Assembly: GCA_044464765.1 (NCBI GenBank)
Contig: JBIQKZ010000025.1
Location: forward strand, 1 to 34,809
Reading direction: 5' to 3'
Length of the DNA stretch: 34,809 nucleotides
Source of the DNA: JBIQKZ01 sp044464765
GTDB taxonomy: Bacteria; Pseudomonadota; Gammaproteobacteria; Burkholderiales; Burkholderiaceae_B
In this document: in pieces, positions 16,001 to 24,525 of the stretch
How positions within the stretch are numbered: position 1 is the first letter of the stretch
Layout: every line of letters begins with the position of its first letter
The notes under the pieces: model-generated
Seen by the model: only the letters and a program-made list of their open reading frames with translations
Database searches by the model: none
Told to the model about the DNA's origin: nothing
Position numbers and translations under genes: made by a program

Positions 16001-16037
16001 CGGGGCGGATCGCGCAATAATTGCGCGATCCGCCCCG
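16001..16037. promoter_or_regulatory. perfect 18-base inverted repeat between dehydrogenase and MFS gene
   Basis: Arms at 16001-16018 and 16020-16037 are perfectly complementary around a single base, reading CGGGGCGGATCGCGCAAT outward to inward. In RNA it would be a very stable hairpin about 30 bases before the MFS start and 46 after the dehydrogenase stop. There is no T run, so an intrinsic terminator is unlikely. An mRNA processing or stability hairpin, or a protein site, remain possible. Confidence 0.7.
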
Positions 16038-16083
16038 GTGTCAAGTTAGGAATCAAAAGGCTGCGGCCGATGGGTTCCAGTGT

Positions 16084-17535
16084 TTAGAACGGGTAGTGAC
16101 GCGGCGTGGTCTGGAGGGAAATCCAGCGTAGCTCGGTGAAGGCGTCGATCCCGGCTTTGCCGCCGAAGCGCCCGATACCGCTACCTTTGACGCCGCCAAA
16201 GGGCATTTGCGGCTCGTCGTGCACGGTTGGGCCGTTGATGTGGCAGATGCCTGATTCGATGCGGCCGGCCACCTGGATGGCGCGGGAAACGTCTTTACCA
16301 AACACCGCGGCGGACAATCCATAGTCGTTATCGTTGGCTGTGGCGATGGCTTCTTCTACGCCGTTGACGCGCACGATGCCCTTGACAGGTCCGAAGGACT
16401 CGTCCGAGTAGATCTTCATGTCGGGCGTGACGTTATCGAGAAGCGTTGCTGGGATCAGCGTGTTGTCGGCTTTGCCGCCGCACAGCAGTTTCGCGCCTTT
16501 GGCCAGGGCGTCGTCGATCATGGCGTTGCAGCGCTCGACGGTGGACATGTCGACAACGGAACCCAGGACGACCGGGCCTTTGCGTGGGTCGCCCAGGGGC
16601 AGACCCTTGGCTTTCTCGGTAAGACGAGCAACGAACTCGTCGGCGATTTTGTTATCCACGATGATGCGCTCGGTGGACATGCAGATTTGGCCGGAATTTG
16701 CGAACGAACCGAAGGCTGCCGCGTTGACGGCTTCGTCGATGTCGGCGTCGTCGAGAATGACCAGGGGCGCCTTGCCGCCCAGCTCCAGGACGACGGGTTT
16801 CAGATACTTGGCGCAGGTGCCGGCAATGATCTTGCCGACGCGCGTAGAACCGGTGAAGTTAACCCGGCGCACGGCGGGGTGGGCGACCATGGCTTCCACG
16901 ATTTCGCCTGCATCGGCGGGGGCATTGGTCAGGAAGTTGACCACGCCGTCGGGTAGGCCGGCATCCTGGAAGGCTTCGATGATCAGACCGTGGGTGGCAG
17001 GGCACACTTCGGAGCCTTTTAGAATGACGGTGTTTCCGCAGGCCAATGGCGTGGCAATAGCCCGAACGCCCAGGATGATGGGCGCGTTCCAGGGCGCCAT
17101 GCCCAGCACGACGCCGGCGGGCTGACGCACGCCCATGGCCAGGTTGCCGGGGACGTCGGATGGGATGACTTCACCGCCTACCTGCGAGGTGAGGGCAGCA
17201 GCTTCGGATAAGGTGTTGGCGGCCAGTTGCACATTAAAGCCGGCCCACATGGCGCTGGAGCCGGTTTCGCCGGCCATGGCGGCGATGAACGCATCGGCCT
17301 TGCTTTGCAGGGCTGCTGCAGCCTTGTTGAGTAGCGCTCGACGCTCGGCGGGACCCATGGCGGCCCAGGCGGGGAAAGCCTTGGATGCCGCTTCGACCGC
17401 CTCGAGGGCGTCGGCGGTGGTGGCGGCCGGCGCCGTGGTGGCTACACTGCCATCCAGTGGGTTAAGGCGTTGGAAAGTGGCTCCGTTTGCGGCTTGTTTC
17501 TGTTTGCCATTGATGAGCAATGAGATCGTGGACAT
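16084..17535 (-). CDS. aromatic aldehyde dehydrogenase (NahF/Vdh-like)
   Basis: A 483-residue NAD(P)-dependent aldehyde dehydrogenase. Catalytic Cys285 is in NSGQICMST and the general base Glu251 in LELGGKAP. Asn150 of PWN stabilises the intermediate, and the cofactor-binding FTGST is at 227-231. Length and phrases such as GMAPWNAPIILG and FAAFGSF-like NAAAFGSFANSGQ resemble salicylaldehyde and vanillin dehydrogenases. AGGAG precedes ATG 17535. With the benzoylformate decarboxylase nearby it could oxidise the aryl aldehyde that enzyme releases. It heads a minus-strand unit with the MFS gene. A 22-base imperfect palindrome lies 47 bases upstream of its start. The exact aldehyde is an inference. 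Confidence 0.88.
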   Translation of the reverse strand: MSTISLLINGKQKQAANGATFQRLNPLDGSVATTAPAATTADALEAVEAASKAFPAWAAMGPAERRALLNKAAAALQSKADAFIAAMAGETGSSAMWAGFNVQLAANTLSEAAALTSQVGGEVIPSDVPGNLAMGVRQPAGVVLGMAPWNAPIILGVRAIATPLACGNTVILKGSEVCPATHGLIIEAFQDAGLPDGVVNFLTNAPADAGEIVEAMVAHPAVRRVNFTGSTRVGKIIAGTCAKYLKPVVLELGGKAPLVILDDADIDEAVNAAAFGSFANSGQICMSTERIIVDNKIADEFVARLTEKAKGLPLGDPRKGPVVLGSVVDMSTVERCNAMIDDALAKGAKLLCGGKADNTLIPATLLDNVTPDMKIYSDESFGPVKGIVRVNGVEEAIATANDNDYGLSAAVFGKDVSRAIQVAGRIESGICHINGPTVHDEPQMPFGGVKGSGIGRFGGKAGIDAFTELRWISLQTTPRHYPF

Positions 17536-17581
17536 AAGGAACTCCTGAGGATGTGTCGGGGTAGCGTGTACGTAACGTTGG

Positions 17582-17603
17582 ACACCGGTTGCGCGACTGG
17601 TGT
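17582..17603. promoter_or_regulatory. operator-like palindrome upstream of the aldehyde dehydrogenase
   Basis: ACACCGGT and ACTGGTGT, separated by six bases, form an inverted repeat with seven of eight pairs. It lies 47 bases before the dehydrogenase start, overlapping the expected promoter region. The form suits a dimeric regulator; which one is not known. Confidence 0.45.
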
Positions 17604-17889
17604 AATTTTGTTTAGTGTACTGAATTGCAGAAAATGCTGCCGTTTGGGCTGTTCGGATTGCGTCCGGCGATGCGGTGCAATTTGAATTATGCGCAAAACA
17701 AGCTGGGAGTCATTTTACTATTCATTGGCAGCATAATCCATGGCGTATTCATCGGGCTTCTTGTATTTCCAGGGTTCAGCACAGACGGCAGATTGTTGCC
17801 GCGCATACTGCTGCCTTGAAACTGTTTGTCTTGCGAGAGTTCAGCAAGGGTGGTTCGGCGACGCCCAGTATTACGCTTTTCTTCCTCTA

Positions 17890-17895
17890 TATAAT
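17890..17895 (+). promoter_or_regulatory. candidate -10 element of the MFS gene
   Basis: A perfect TATAAT ends 27 bases before the start codon, in an A+T-rich patch. No good -35 match is seen at the normal spacing, so the promoter may need an activator. Confidence 0.35.
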
Positions 17896-17922
17896 AAGTA
17901 TCCCTTTTAACTGGATGGAGCT

Positions 17923-19143
17923 ATGTCCGCTGTGCGGAGTTTCATTATGCGTTGGCGGGCGTTCATGGCGGTGGCGTTTGCCTTATGCCTGTGCTTTTCG
18001 ACCAGTTCGGTTCCTACGCCGCTTTACCCGATCTACGAGCAGCACTGGAACCTGCCGCCAAGCGGTTTGAGTTATATATTCACCTCGTATATGGCAGCTG
18101 TGATGGTGGCCCTAATCTGTTTCGGGCGGGTCTCCGATACCCTGGGCCGATACCGCACCATTCTGATCTCGTTGGCCATGCTGTTGTGCGGCTTGGTGCT
18201 GTCGGCGTTTGCGGGTGGCATTGTTACCCTGATTTTTGGCCGATTCATTATCGGTTTTGGTAATGGGCTGCTAACGACGGCAGGTGTCATGGCATTGGCG
18301 GATGCCCACCCCGAGAACGATAAACGGGTCGCGGCGGTGGCAACCTCCATGGCCATCAATCTGGGGTTCGGTTTGGGTCCGTTGATTAGCGGGGCGGCGG
18401 CTCAGCCGGGCATTGCGCCCTTGGTGCTGCCCTATGCCGTTATCTTTGTTTTGGCCCTGGTGGTTTGTGTTTTGATCTTCCGGTCGCGCGGCCGACTGCG
18501 TGTGCCCGGTTTCGTGCCCGCGCGTTTATCGTTGCGGCCCGAGATCACGTTGCCCGCCAAAGGGCGTCGCGCCAAATTCATTCTGGCGTGTTGTGGCGGG
18601 TTCTCCAACTTCATGGTGGGCAGTATTTTTTTCTCGTTGGTGCCGTCTTTGTTGATTTCCGAATTGCCTTGGGAAGGCCCGTTGATGGTGGGGCTGGTGT
18701 ACGTGCCCATGGCCCTGGCCTGTATCGTGGTTCAACTGGTGTACCGGGAAATCGAGCCTTTCAAGGGTCTGGCGCTGGGGATGGTGTCGTTTGCCATGTG
18801 CATAGCGCTCCTGGCGCTGGGTCTGTTGATGGATAACGCCCTGATCGTGGCTGGCGGCATACTGCTTACCGGAGTAGGCCAAGGCTTTATCTTTATGACC
18901 TCGGCGGTGATTGCCGGGATGATGGCCGATGAGCGCAGGCGTGCGGCCAATATGTCCACCTATTTCCTGTCGTCGTATATTGGGGCGTCGGTGCCCATTA
19001 TCGGTGTCGGCCTGTTGGCAGATCGTATTACGTTGAAACCGGCGATACTGATTTTCTGCGCTTTGGCGTTGTGCTATGTGTTGGCGTTGGGGTATTGGGC
19101 AATCAGGAGCCGGCCAAGGCCGATGCACAGCCCTGCCAGTTGA
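17923..19143 (+). CDS. MFS transporter
   Basis: A 406-residue major facilitator with about 12 membrane segments. The loop 2-3 motif, GRVSDTLGRYRT, is at residues 68-79. The first helix region (FSTSSVPTPLYPIY) and the GFGNGLLTTAGVMALADAHP stretch are typical of efflux-type or sugar-efflux-like 12-span carriers. ATG 17923 has GGATGGAG upstream. A second in-frame ATG at 17947 has GGAG at a better distance and would remove eight residues. It stands alone between divergent and convergent neighbours. Whether it exports a pathway intermediate or is unrelated to the aromatic genes cannot be told. Confidence 0.83.
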   Translation: MSAVRSFIMRWRAFMAVAFALCLCFSTSSVPTPLYPIYEQHWNLPPSGLSYIFTSYMAAVMVALICFGRVSDTLGRYRTILISLAMLLCGLVLSAFAGGIVTLIFGRFIIGFGNGLLTTAGVMALADAHPENDKRVAAVATSMAINLGFGLGPLISGAAAQPGIAPLVLPYAVIFVLALVVCVLIFRSRGRLRVPGFVPARLSLRPEITLPAKGRRAKFILACCGGFSNFMVGSIFFSLVPSLLISELPWEGPLMVGLVYVPMALACIVVQLVYREIEPFKGLALGMVSFAMCIALLALGLLMDNALIVAGGILLTGVGQGFIFMTSAVIAGMMADERRRAANMSTYFLSSYIGASVPIIGVGLLADRITLKPAILIFCALALCYVLALGYWAIRSRPRPMHSPAS

Positions 19144-19152
19144 TTGTCAATG

Positions 19153-19177
19153 CCCCAACGCTGCGCCTGCGGCTTGC
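19153..19177 (-). repeat. fragment of the 8107-8238 intergenic repeat family
   Basis: Read on the minus strand this 25-base stretch, GCAAGCCGCAGGCGCAGCG and on, matches the start of the second copy at 8178 with about 22 of 25 bases. It sits between the convergent MFS and Bug genes. Confidence 0.6.
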
Positions 19178-19206
19178 GGTCCACCTCGCGGCCTGCATGC
19201 GCTGTC

Positions 19207-20217
19207 TCAGCCGCCCATAATGCCGCGATCGCGGATCAGTTTGCCAAAGCGTTCTGCATCCTCGTGGGCCTTGTCGCCGAATTCTTCCGGTGTCATGGGC
19301 GCGGGAACAGAACCCATATTGGCCAGTTTCTCGGCAAAGGCGGGCGAATTCACGATCTTGTTGATCTCGGTGTTTAGTTGCTTGATGATTTCCTGCGGTG
19401 TGCCGGCGGGTGCGTAAAAACCGAAATAGCTGTCGGCGTTAAATCCTTCGAGCCCCGCTTCGCTCAGCGTGGGAGCATCAGGATAGCGTGGCGATCGCTC
19501 CGGGCTGCCAATGGCCAATAGCTTTAGCTTGCCGGCATCGACGTTCTGCAAGCCGATGCCCGGATCAAACATGAAGTCGACCTGTCCCCCCAGCAAGTCC
19601 CGCATGGCGGGAGCCGCCCCGCGATAGGGCACGTGCAGCGCTTTGACACCGGCTCTTTCCTTGAAAAGTTCGCCGGCCAGGTGCGGCGAAGAACCATTGC
19701 CGGGCGAGCTATAGCTTAGTTTGTCGGGATTGGCTTTCAGATGGTCAATGAATTCGGCGACGGTCTTGGCGGGCACCTTGTCAGGGTTGACTTCCAGGTA
19801 GAGCAACACGCGTGCTGCCGCAGCGACTGGGGTTAGGTCCTTCACGGGATCGAAGGGCATGTTCTTGTAGATAATGGGATTGATGGCAACCATGCCGCCG
19901 GATGACATCAGCAATGTGTAGCCATCGGCCGGCGCTCGCGCGGCGGCTTCGCCCCCGATATTGCCGCCGGCGCCGGATTTGTTCTCGACAACGAACGATT
20001 GTCCCAACACCTCGGAAAGCGGCGTGGTGATGGCGCGTGCGATCTGGTCGGCAGCGCCGCCCGCCGGGAAATTGACGATGACTTTGACAGGCTTGTCGGG
20101 ATAGCCCTGCGCCAGCGCGGCGGGCAGCGTGCCGATGAGGCCGGCCGCCGTGAGCGCGGCCAGGGTGGCGGCTTGGGTGAGCAGGCGGCGGCGTGGTTTT
20201 AGAAATGCTGTTGTCAT
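19207..20217 (-). CDS. Bug/TctC-family periplasmic solute receptor
   Basis: A 336-residue exported binding protein of the tripartite tricarboxylate transporter receptor (TctC, Bug) family. The N-terminus has KPRRRLLTQAATLAALTAAG and a cleavage site near ALAQ (residues 34-37). The arginine-rich start could suit Tat export, but the twin-arginine context is not a full match. The mature start YPDKPVKVIVNFPAGGAADQ and the GGNIGGEAAARAPADGYTLL block are the family hallmarks. No TctA or TctB gene is in the window, a common state in Alcaligenaceae, where Bug receptors are very numerous. It follows the benzoylformate decarboxylase by 59 bases on the same strand, so it may bind that enzyme's substrate or a related carboxylate. 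Confidence 0.93.
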   Translation of the reverse strand: MTTAFLKPRRRLLTQAATLAALTAAGLIGTLPAALAQGYPDKPVKVIVNFPAGGAADQIARAITTPLSEVLGQSFVVENKSGAGGNIGGEAAARAPADGYTLLMSSGGMVAINPIIYKNMPFDPVKDLTPVAAAARVLLYLEVNPDKVPAKTVAEFIDHLKANPDKLSYSSPGNGSSPHLAGELFKERAGVKALHVPYRGAAPAMRDLLGGQVDFMFDPGIGLQNVDAGKLKLLAIGSPERSPRYPDAPTLSEAGLEGFNADSYFGFYAPAGTPQEIIKQLNTEINKIVNSPAFAEKLANMGSVPAPMTPEEFGDKAHEDAERFGKLIRDRGIMGG

Positions 20218-20276
20218 GCTTGTCTCCGTAAATGAATATTGTGCGTGCTTGACTTCAGGTTAAACAGATAGGCGGC

Positions 20277-21902
20277 CTAGGCCACCTGGACTTCGACCAG
20301 GATGGGCCCGGGCGACTGCAGGGCCGAGCGCAAAGCGTCGTGCAGTTGCCCGGCTTCAGTAACACGAACACCTTCGCAGCCCATGCCATTGGCGATGGAA
20401 ACGAAATCGATGCCCGGTAGATCGCAGCCTTCAAGATCCGAGTTGGGCTCGAACCCAAAGTTCGGGGCAAACTCTTGCAAGGCGGCATAGCGTTGGTTGT
20501 TGATAATGATGAAGGTAATGGGCAGTTTGAGCTGGACGGCATGCCACAGCGCCTGTATTGAATACATGCTGGATCCGTCGCCTACCAGGCCGATGATCCG
20601 CTGCCCTGGTTTGCCCAGCGCAACACCCACGGCGGCGGGCAGGCCAAAGCCCAGGCCGCCGCTGGCCATCGTGTAGAAGGTTTCCTTCTGGTAGAGGGGC
20701 ATATAGCGATGCATGACAGGCCGGGCGCTGGGGGATTCTTCGACAATAACGGTGGCGGGATCGCGCACCTCGTCAAGAGTTTGCAGCAGGTAGGCAACCG
20801 ACATGACAGGCGTTTCGGGCTCGGCGCGCGGCGGCGATTGGCGGGGAGCCGGAGCGGAGCGCGGTGGCGGCGCCGCGCGGGCGAGCAGACCATCGATGCC
20901 AAGCCGGATATTGCACACCATCGACGTGCCAACCGGCGCCCAGGCCGCCATGGTTGGATCGTCGGTCATGTGGGCCAGCGTGGCCCCCTGGGGGATATGC
21001 GGCCCCCAGCCTTCGACGTGGTAGATGAAGGCGGCAGCACCAATGACGAAGATGAAATCGTGGCCGGCCAGGGCATTGACGATTTTCTCGCGTTCGGCGG
21101 AGAGATAGCCGGCAAACAAGGGGTGATCGCCGGGGAAGGCGCCCCGCGCGCACATGGGTGCGGTCCAGACGCGGGCATTGTGGCGCTCAGCCAGTTCGAC
21201 GACTTGATCCCAGGCGTGGTCGCGATCGATTGCGGGCCCGACCACGAAGGCTGGCCGGTGGCTGCCGTCCAGTGTGTCGCCGATGGTTTGCAGCAGGCCG
21301 GGTTCGGGGCCCAGCGCGGTGCTGACCCGTCGTGGTTCGACAAAGTCGCAGGGTTTGGCCCAGTCGTCGGCCGGTATGGAGACCAGGACGGGGCCCCGCG
21401 GTTGCTGCATGGCCATGTAGTAGGCGCGCGCAATGGCTTGAGGCACGTCTTCGGCGCGGGCCGGTTCGACGCTGTACTTCACATAAGGCTTTGGCAAAGT
21501 GGCTGCTTCGGCTGAGAAAAGAAAAGGATCGAACGGTAAAATGGAGCGTGCTTGCTGACCTGCGGTAATGACCAGCGGTGTGCAGTTTTTGTACGCGGTA
21601 AAGATGGCGCCCATAGCGTTGCCTACTCCGGCGGCCGAGTGCAGGTTGATGAACGCGGCATTGCGGGTTGCTTGGGCGTAGCCGTCGGCCATGCCTACGA
21701 CGACGGCTTCCTGCAGGCCAAGCTGATAGGTGAAGTCGTCGGGAAAGTCCAGGAACAGCGGCAGTTCGGTCGAGCCGGGGTTGCCGAAAATCGTAGTCAT
21801 TCGAAAAGCGCGCAGTAGCTTGAGAACGGCTTCGCGCACTGTTGGCCGGTGCTCGCCGGCGGCCGCCTCGGTTTGAAGGCCGGGCTTGGGTGGGTGACGC
21901 AT
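20277..21902 (-). CDS. mdlC: benzoylformate decarboxylase (thiamine diphosphate enzyme)
   Basis: A 541-residue thiamine-diphosphate enzyme that matches Pseudomonas putida benzoylformate decarboxylase in catalytic layout. Ser44 is in FGNPGSTELP, Glu65 in GLQEAVVVGMADGYAQA, His88 in INLHSAAG and His295 in FIYHVEGWG; they correspond to Ser26, Glu47, His70 and His281 of that enzyme. The cofactor motif GDGSSMYSIQ begins at 441 and closes with NN at 468-469. Acetolactate synthases lack these histidines. The N-terminus is about 18 residues longer, and a proline-rich linker (about 343-365) separates the middle and C-terminal domains. AGGAAA precedes ATG 21902. It would make an aryl aldehyde from an aryl-glyoxylate. 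No mandelate racemase or mandelate dehydrogenase gene is near. Confidence 0.85.
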   Translation of the reverse strand: MRHPPKPGLQTEAAAGEHRPTVREAVLKLLRAFRMTTIFGNPGSTELPLFLDFPDDFTYQLGLQEAVVVGMADGYAQATRNAAFINLHSAAGVGNAMGAIFTAYKNCTPLVITAGQQARSILPFDPFLFSAEAATLPKPYVKYSVEPARAEDVPQAIARAYYMAMQQPRGPVLVSIPADDWAKPCDFVEPRRVSTALGPEPGLLQTIGDTLDGSHRPAFVVGPAIDRDHAWDQVVELAERHNARVWTAPMCARGAFPGDHPLFAGYLSAEREKIVNALAGHDFIFVIGAAAFIYHVEGWGPHIPQGATLAHMTDDPTMAAWAPVGTSMVCNIRLGIDGLLARAAPPPRSAPAPRQSPPRAEPETPVMSVAYLLQTLDEVRDPATVIVEESPSARPVMHRYMPLYQKETFYTMASGGLGFGLPAAVGVALGKPGQRIIGLVGDGSSMYSIQALWHAVQLKLPITFIIINNQRYAALQEFAPNFGFEPNSDLEGCDLPGIDFVSIANGMGCEGVRVTEAGQLHDALRSALQSPGPILVEVQVA

Positions 21903-21944
21903 AGTGTTTCCTGTGTGGGCGTATGCTTGAATTAGGATCAGCTT

Positions 21945-21967
21945 TGATTATGCGTGCGGTAGAATCA
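21945..21967. promoter_or_regulatory. possible LysR-type site in the decarboxylase/lysR spacer
   Basis: TGATT and AATCA, 13 bases apart, form a short inverted repeat. T-N11-A also fits within it, although off centre. It is midway in the 104-base divergent spacer. The arms are short, so chance is possible. Confidence 0.3.
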
Positions 21968-22006
21968 TAAGCCAATACAATAAAGATAATATGGAATATT
22001 AGACCT

Positions 22007-22915
22007 GTGAATATTAAAGACTTGGATCTAAACCTGCTGCGGCTTTTCGAGGCTACGTATCGTCACCGTAACGTCAGCCGCGCCGCCGACTCGCTGGACA
22101 TCAGCCAGCCTGCGGCAAGCCAGGGGCTGGCCCGCTTAAGAATCCTGTTGGGCGACCCTCTGTTTGTGCGGGCTTCGGGGGGGGTGAGGCCTACGCCACG
22201 GGCGGATCGCCTGGCCGAAGCCGTGCAAAGCGCCTTGGCCACGCTCGAGCACGCGTTAACCGAAACCACCATATTCGACCCGCTGGCGTCCCGCCGCGTG
22301 TTCCGTATTCACATGACGGACATCGGCGAGGGCCGCTTTCTGCCGGCCATTTTGTCGGCCCTGCACGAGCGGGCGCCAGGCGTGCGCGTCGAGACCTTGC
22401 CGGTTCCGACCGGCGAGATTAGCGAAGCGCTGAATACCGCCCGGATCGATTTCGCTTTTGGCTTTTTGCCCGGCACCCGCGATACGAAGCGCGATAAGCT
22501 TTTCGATGACCGCTACGTCATCTTGATGCGTAGCGGTCATCCTTTTTTGAAAGGGCGCGGCAAGACTCAGCCCACGCTGGACGAACTGGAAAGTCTGGAG
22601 TTCGTGGGCGTGCGCAGCCATAAAGAAACCCTGCGTATCCTCCAGTTGCTTAACCTCGAAGAGAATCTGCGCATTACGACCCAGCATTTCATGGTGTTGC
22701 CCGACATCGTTCGCGCCACCGATCTTTGCGTTGTCATGCCCGGCAATATTGCCCGCGGGTTTGGCGCGGAAGGGGAGTACGCAATCATCGAACCTGCTTT
22801 CCCCTCGCGTGATTTTGTGGTGGCCTTGCACTGGAGCAAGCGTTTCGAGGCGGATCCCGCGTTACGCTGGTTTCGCCGGCTCACCATCGAGCTATTCGCG
22901 GAAAAGCGAAGTTAG
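22007..22915 (+). CDS. LysR-family regulator, NahR/NodD-like branch
   Basis: A 302-residue LysR regulator. The opening LDLNLLRLFEATYRHRNVSRAADSL, helix-turn-helix SQPAASQGLARLR (residues 33-45) and DPLFVRASGGVRPTPRA are typical of the branch that includes NahR, NodD and other activators responding to aromatic compounds. The effector domain starts near residue 90. The start is a GTG at 22007 with a poor ribosome binding site; the ATG at 21991 runs into a stop. It is divergent from the benzoylformate decarboxylase, the usual place for a pathway activator. Control of the decarboxylase and Bug gene by an aromatic acid is a good inference but is not shown. Confidence 0.9.
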   Translation: MNIKDLDLNLLRLFEATYRHRNVSRAADSLDISQPAASQGLARLRILLGDPLFVRASGGVRPTPRADRLAEAVQSALATLEHALTETTIFDPLASRRVFRIHMTDIGEGRFLPAILSALHERAPGVRVETLPVPTGEISEALNTARIDFAFGFLPGTRDTKRDKLFDDRYVILMRSGHPFLKGRGKTQPTLDELESLEFVGVRSHKETLRILQLLNLEENLRITTQHFMVLPDIVRATDLCVVMPGNIARGFGAEGEYAIIEPAFPSRDFVVALHWSKRFEADPALRWFRRLTIELFAEKRS

Positions 22916-23035
22916 CGGCGGCGACCCCACGCGGCTAGTGCCGAAGTCATGTTTCAATATAGGGGTTTCGTTCGAAATAGCCACCTGTGGCGACGATTCT
23001 GAACGACACCCTGAATAAATTGACATGAGGTAGTA

Positions 23036-24484
23036 ATGAGCGGATTCCGTTTAGAGCACGATCTATTAGGCCAGCGCGAGGTTCCTGCGCATGCCTATTA
23101 CGGTGTTCACACCCTTCGGGCCAAGGAAAATTTCCAGATTACCGGCACAACGATCGCCGCTTTTCCAGAACTGATCATGGCCATGGCGGCGGTCAAGCAG
23201 GCGGCTGCGCAAGCCAACAACGAGCTGGGGCTTTTGCCGGATGCCAAGTTTCACGCCATTCGCGCGGCCTGCGAGGAAATCCGCCGTGGCGCGCTGCACG
23301 AGCAGTTTGTGGTGGACGTGATTCAGGGCGGTGCGGGAACATCCACGAACATGAACGCCAATGAAGTTATCTGCAACCGAGCGTTGGAAATCATGGGTCA
23401 CGAACGGGGGCAGTATCAATACCTGCATCCCAATGAAGACGTCAATATGGCGCAAAGCACCAACGACGTCTACCCGACGGCATTGCGGATCGCCACTTGC
23501 TTCGCCATCGATGGCCTGTTGGCCACCATGGAGAACCTGCGCGCCGCGTTCGACGCGAAGGCGGTGGAATTCGCGCCGTTGCTGAAAATTGGACGCACGC
23601 AGATGCAAGACGCGGTGCCCATGACGCTGGGGCAGGAGTTCTCCACCTACGCGCTGATGCTGGAAGAGGACATGGCGCGTCTGCGCGAGGGGTCGCTACT
23701 GATCCGGGAAATCAATTTAGGCGCTACCGCCATCGGCACGGGCATTACGGCGCACCCTCAATATGCCTCCAAAGCCCTGACGGCGCTGAACCGAATTGCC
23801 GGTGTCGAGCTGCGCACCGCGCCCAATCTGATCGAAGCGACCCAGGATTGCGGGGCATTCGTGCAATTGTCGGGCATTCTCAAGCGAATTGCCGTCAAAC
23901 TTTCCAAGACATGCAGTGATTTGCGCCTGTTGTCCAGCGGGCCGCGCGCAGGCTTTGGCGAAATCAATTTGCCGGCGATGCAGGCGGGGTCCTCAATCAT
24001 GCCGGGCAAGGTCAATCCAGTCATTCCTGAAGTCGTTAACCAGATCGCGTTCGAAGTGGTGGGCAACGACCTTACCGTGACGTTCGCCGCCGAAGCGGGG
24101 CAGTTGCAATTGAACGCTTTCGAGCCCATTATCGCCAGTGCGTTGTTTCGTAGTTTCAAGCATCTGATGAATGGCTGCCATACGCTGGCCGAGCGTTGTG
24201 TGAAAGGCATTACCGCCAACCCCGAACGCTTGGCCGAGAACATCGAGCGTTCCATTTCCCTGGTCACGGCGTTGAACCCGATCATTGGCTATGAAGCGGC
24301 CACCTCGGTCGCTGCCGAAGCCTTCCTCAATGGCACGAATGTGCGCGATGTGGTTTTGCGGCGCAAGCTGATGACGGCTGCCGAGCTTGACGATGCCTTG
24401 TGCCACGAAGTGCTGACCCAGCCTCGCGTTTACGAGTTGACCCAGCGGGCGCCGGCACAACCCCCCGACCGGCAGGACAAATAG
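23036..24484 (+). CDS. aspA: aspartate ammonia-lyase
   Basis: A 482-residue member of the aspartase/fumarase superfamily, which splits L-aspartate to fumarate and ammonia in the cytoplasm. The signature GSSIMPGKVNP is at 318-328, with the catalytic serine in the mobile loop. GGAGTSTNMNANEV at 98-111 and the QSTNDVYPTALR-like block at 140-151 favour aspartase over class II fumarase, which has GSGTQSNMN there. GAGG precedes ATG 23036. Length fits. It is on the same strand as the LysR gene, about 120 bases later, and tail to tail with the GMC gene. It is the last gene with normal high-GC content before the A+T-richer island. Confidence 0.93.
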   Translation: MSGFRLEHDLLGQREVPAHAYYGVHTLRAKENFQITGTTIAAFPELIMAMAAVKQAAAQANNELGLLPDAKFHAIRAACEEIRRGALHEQFVVDVIQGGAGTSTNMNANEVICNRALEIMGHERGQYQYLHPNEDVNMAQSTNDVYPTALRIATCFAIDGLLATMENLRAAFDAKAVEFAPLLKIGRTQMQDAVPMTLGQEFSTYALMLEEDMARLREGSLLIREINLGATAIGTGITAHPQYASKALTALNRIAGVELRTAPNLIEATQDCGAFVQLSGILKRIAVKLSKTCSDLRLLSSGPRAGFGEINLPAMQAGSSIMPGKVNPVIPEVVNQIAFEVVGNDLTVTFAAEAGQLQLNAFEPIIASALFRSFKHLMNGCHTLAERCVKGITANPERLAENIERSISLVTALNPIIGYEAATSVAAEAFLNGTNVRDVVLRRKLMTAAELDDALCHEVLTQPRVYELTQRAPAQPPDRQDK

Positions 24485-24525
24485 GTAGGGTCGAGCCGAT
24501 CCGCTTGTGAGCGTTCAAAATGAGC

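Larger units (their letters stand above)
17536..17922. other. divergent control region without genes
   Basis: A 387-base spacer between the minus-strand dehydrogenase and the plus-strand MFS gene. It contains the operator-like palindrome at 17582-17603 near the dehydrogenase and a -10-like TATAAT near the MFS gene. Short frames inside have no ribosome binding site, and I see nothing else. Confidence 0.5.

Noticed and set aside
16418..17125. Plus-strand open frame of 235 codons inside the aldehyde dehydrogenase
   Set aside because: Antisense shadow of a gene with a full set of catalytic residues; the product is low-complexity in Ser, Arg and Pro.
20709..21515. Plus-strand open frame of 268 codons inside the benzoylformate decarboxylase
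   Set aside because: Antisense shadow. The catalytic residues and cofactor motif are on the minus strand.
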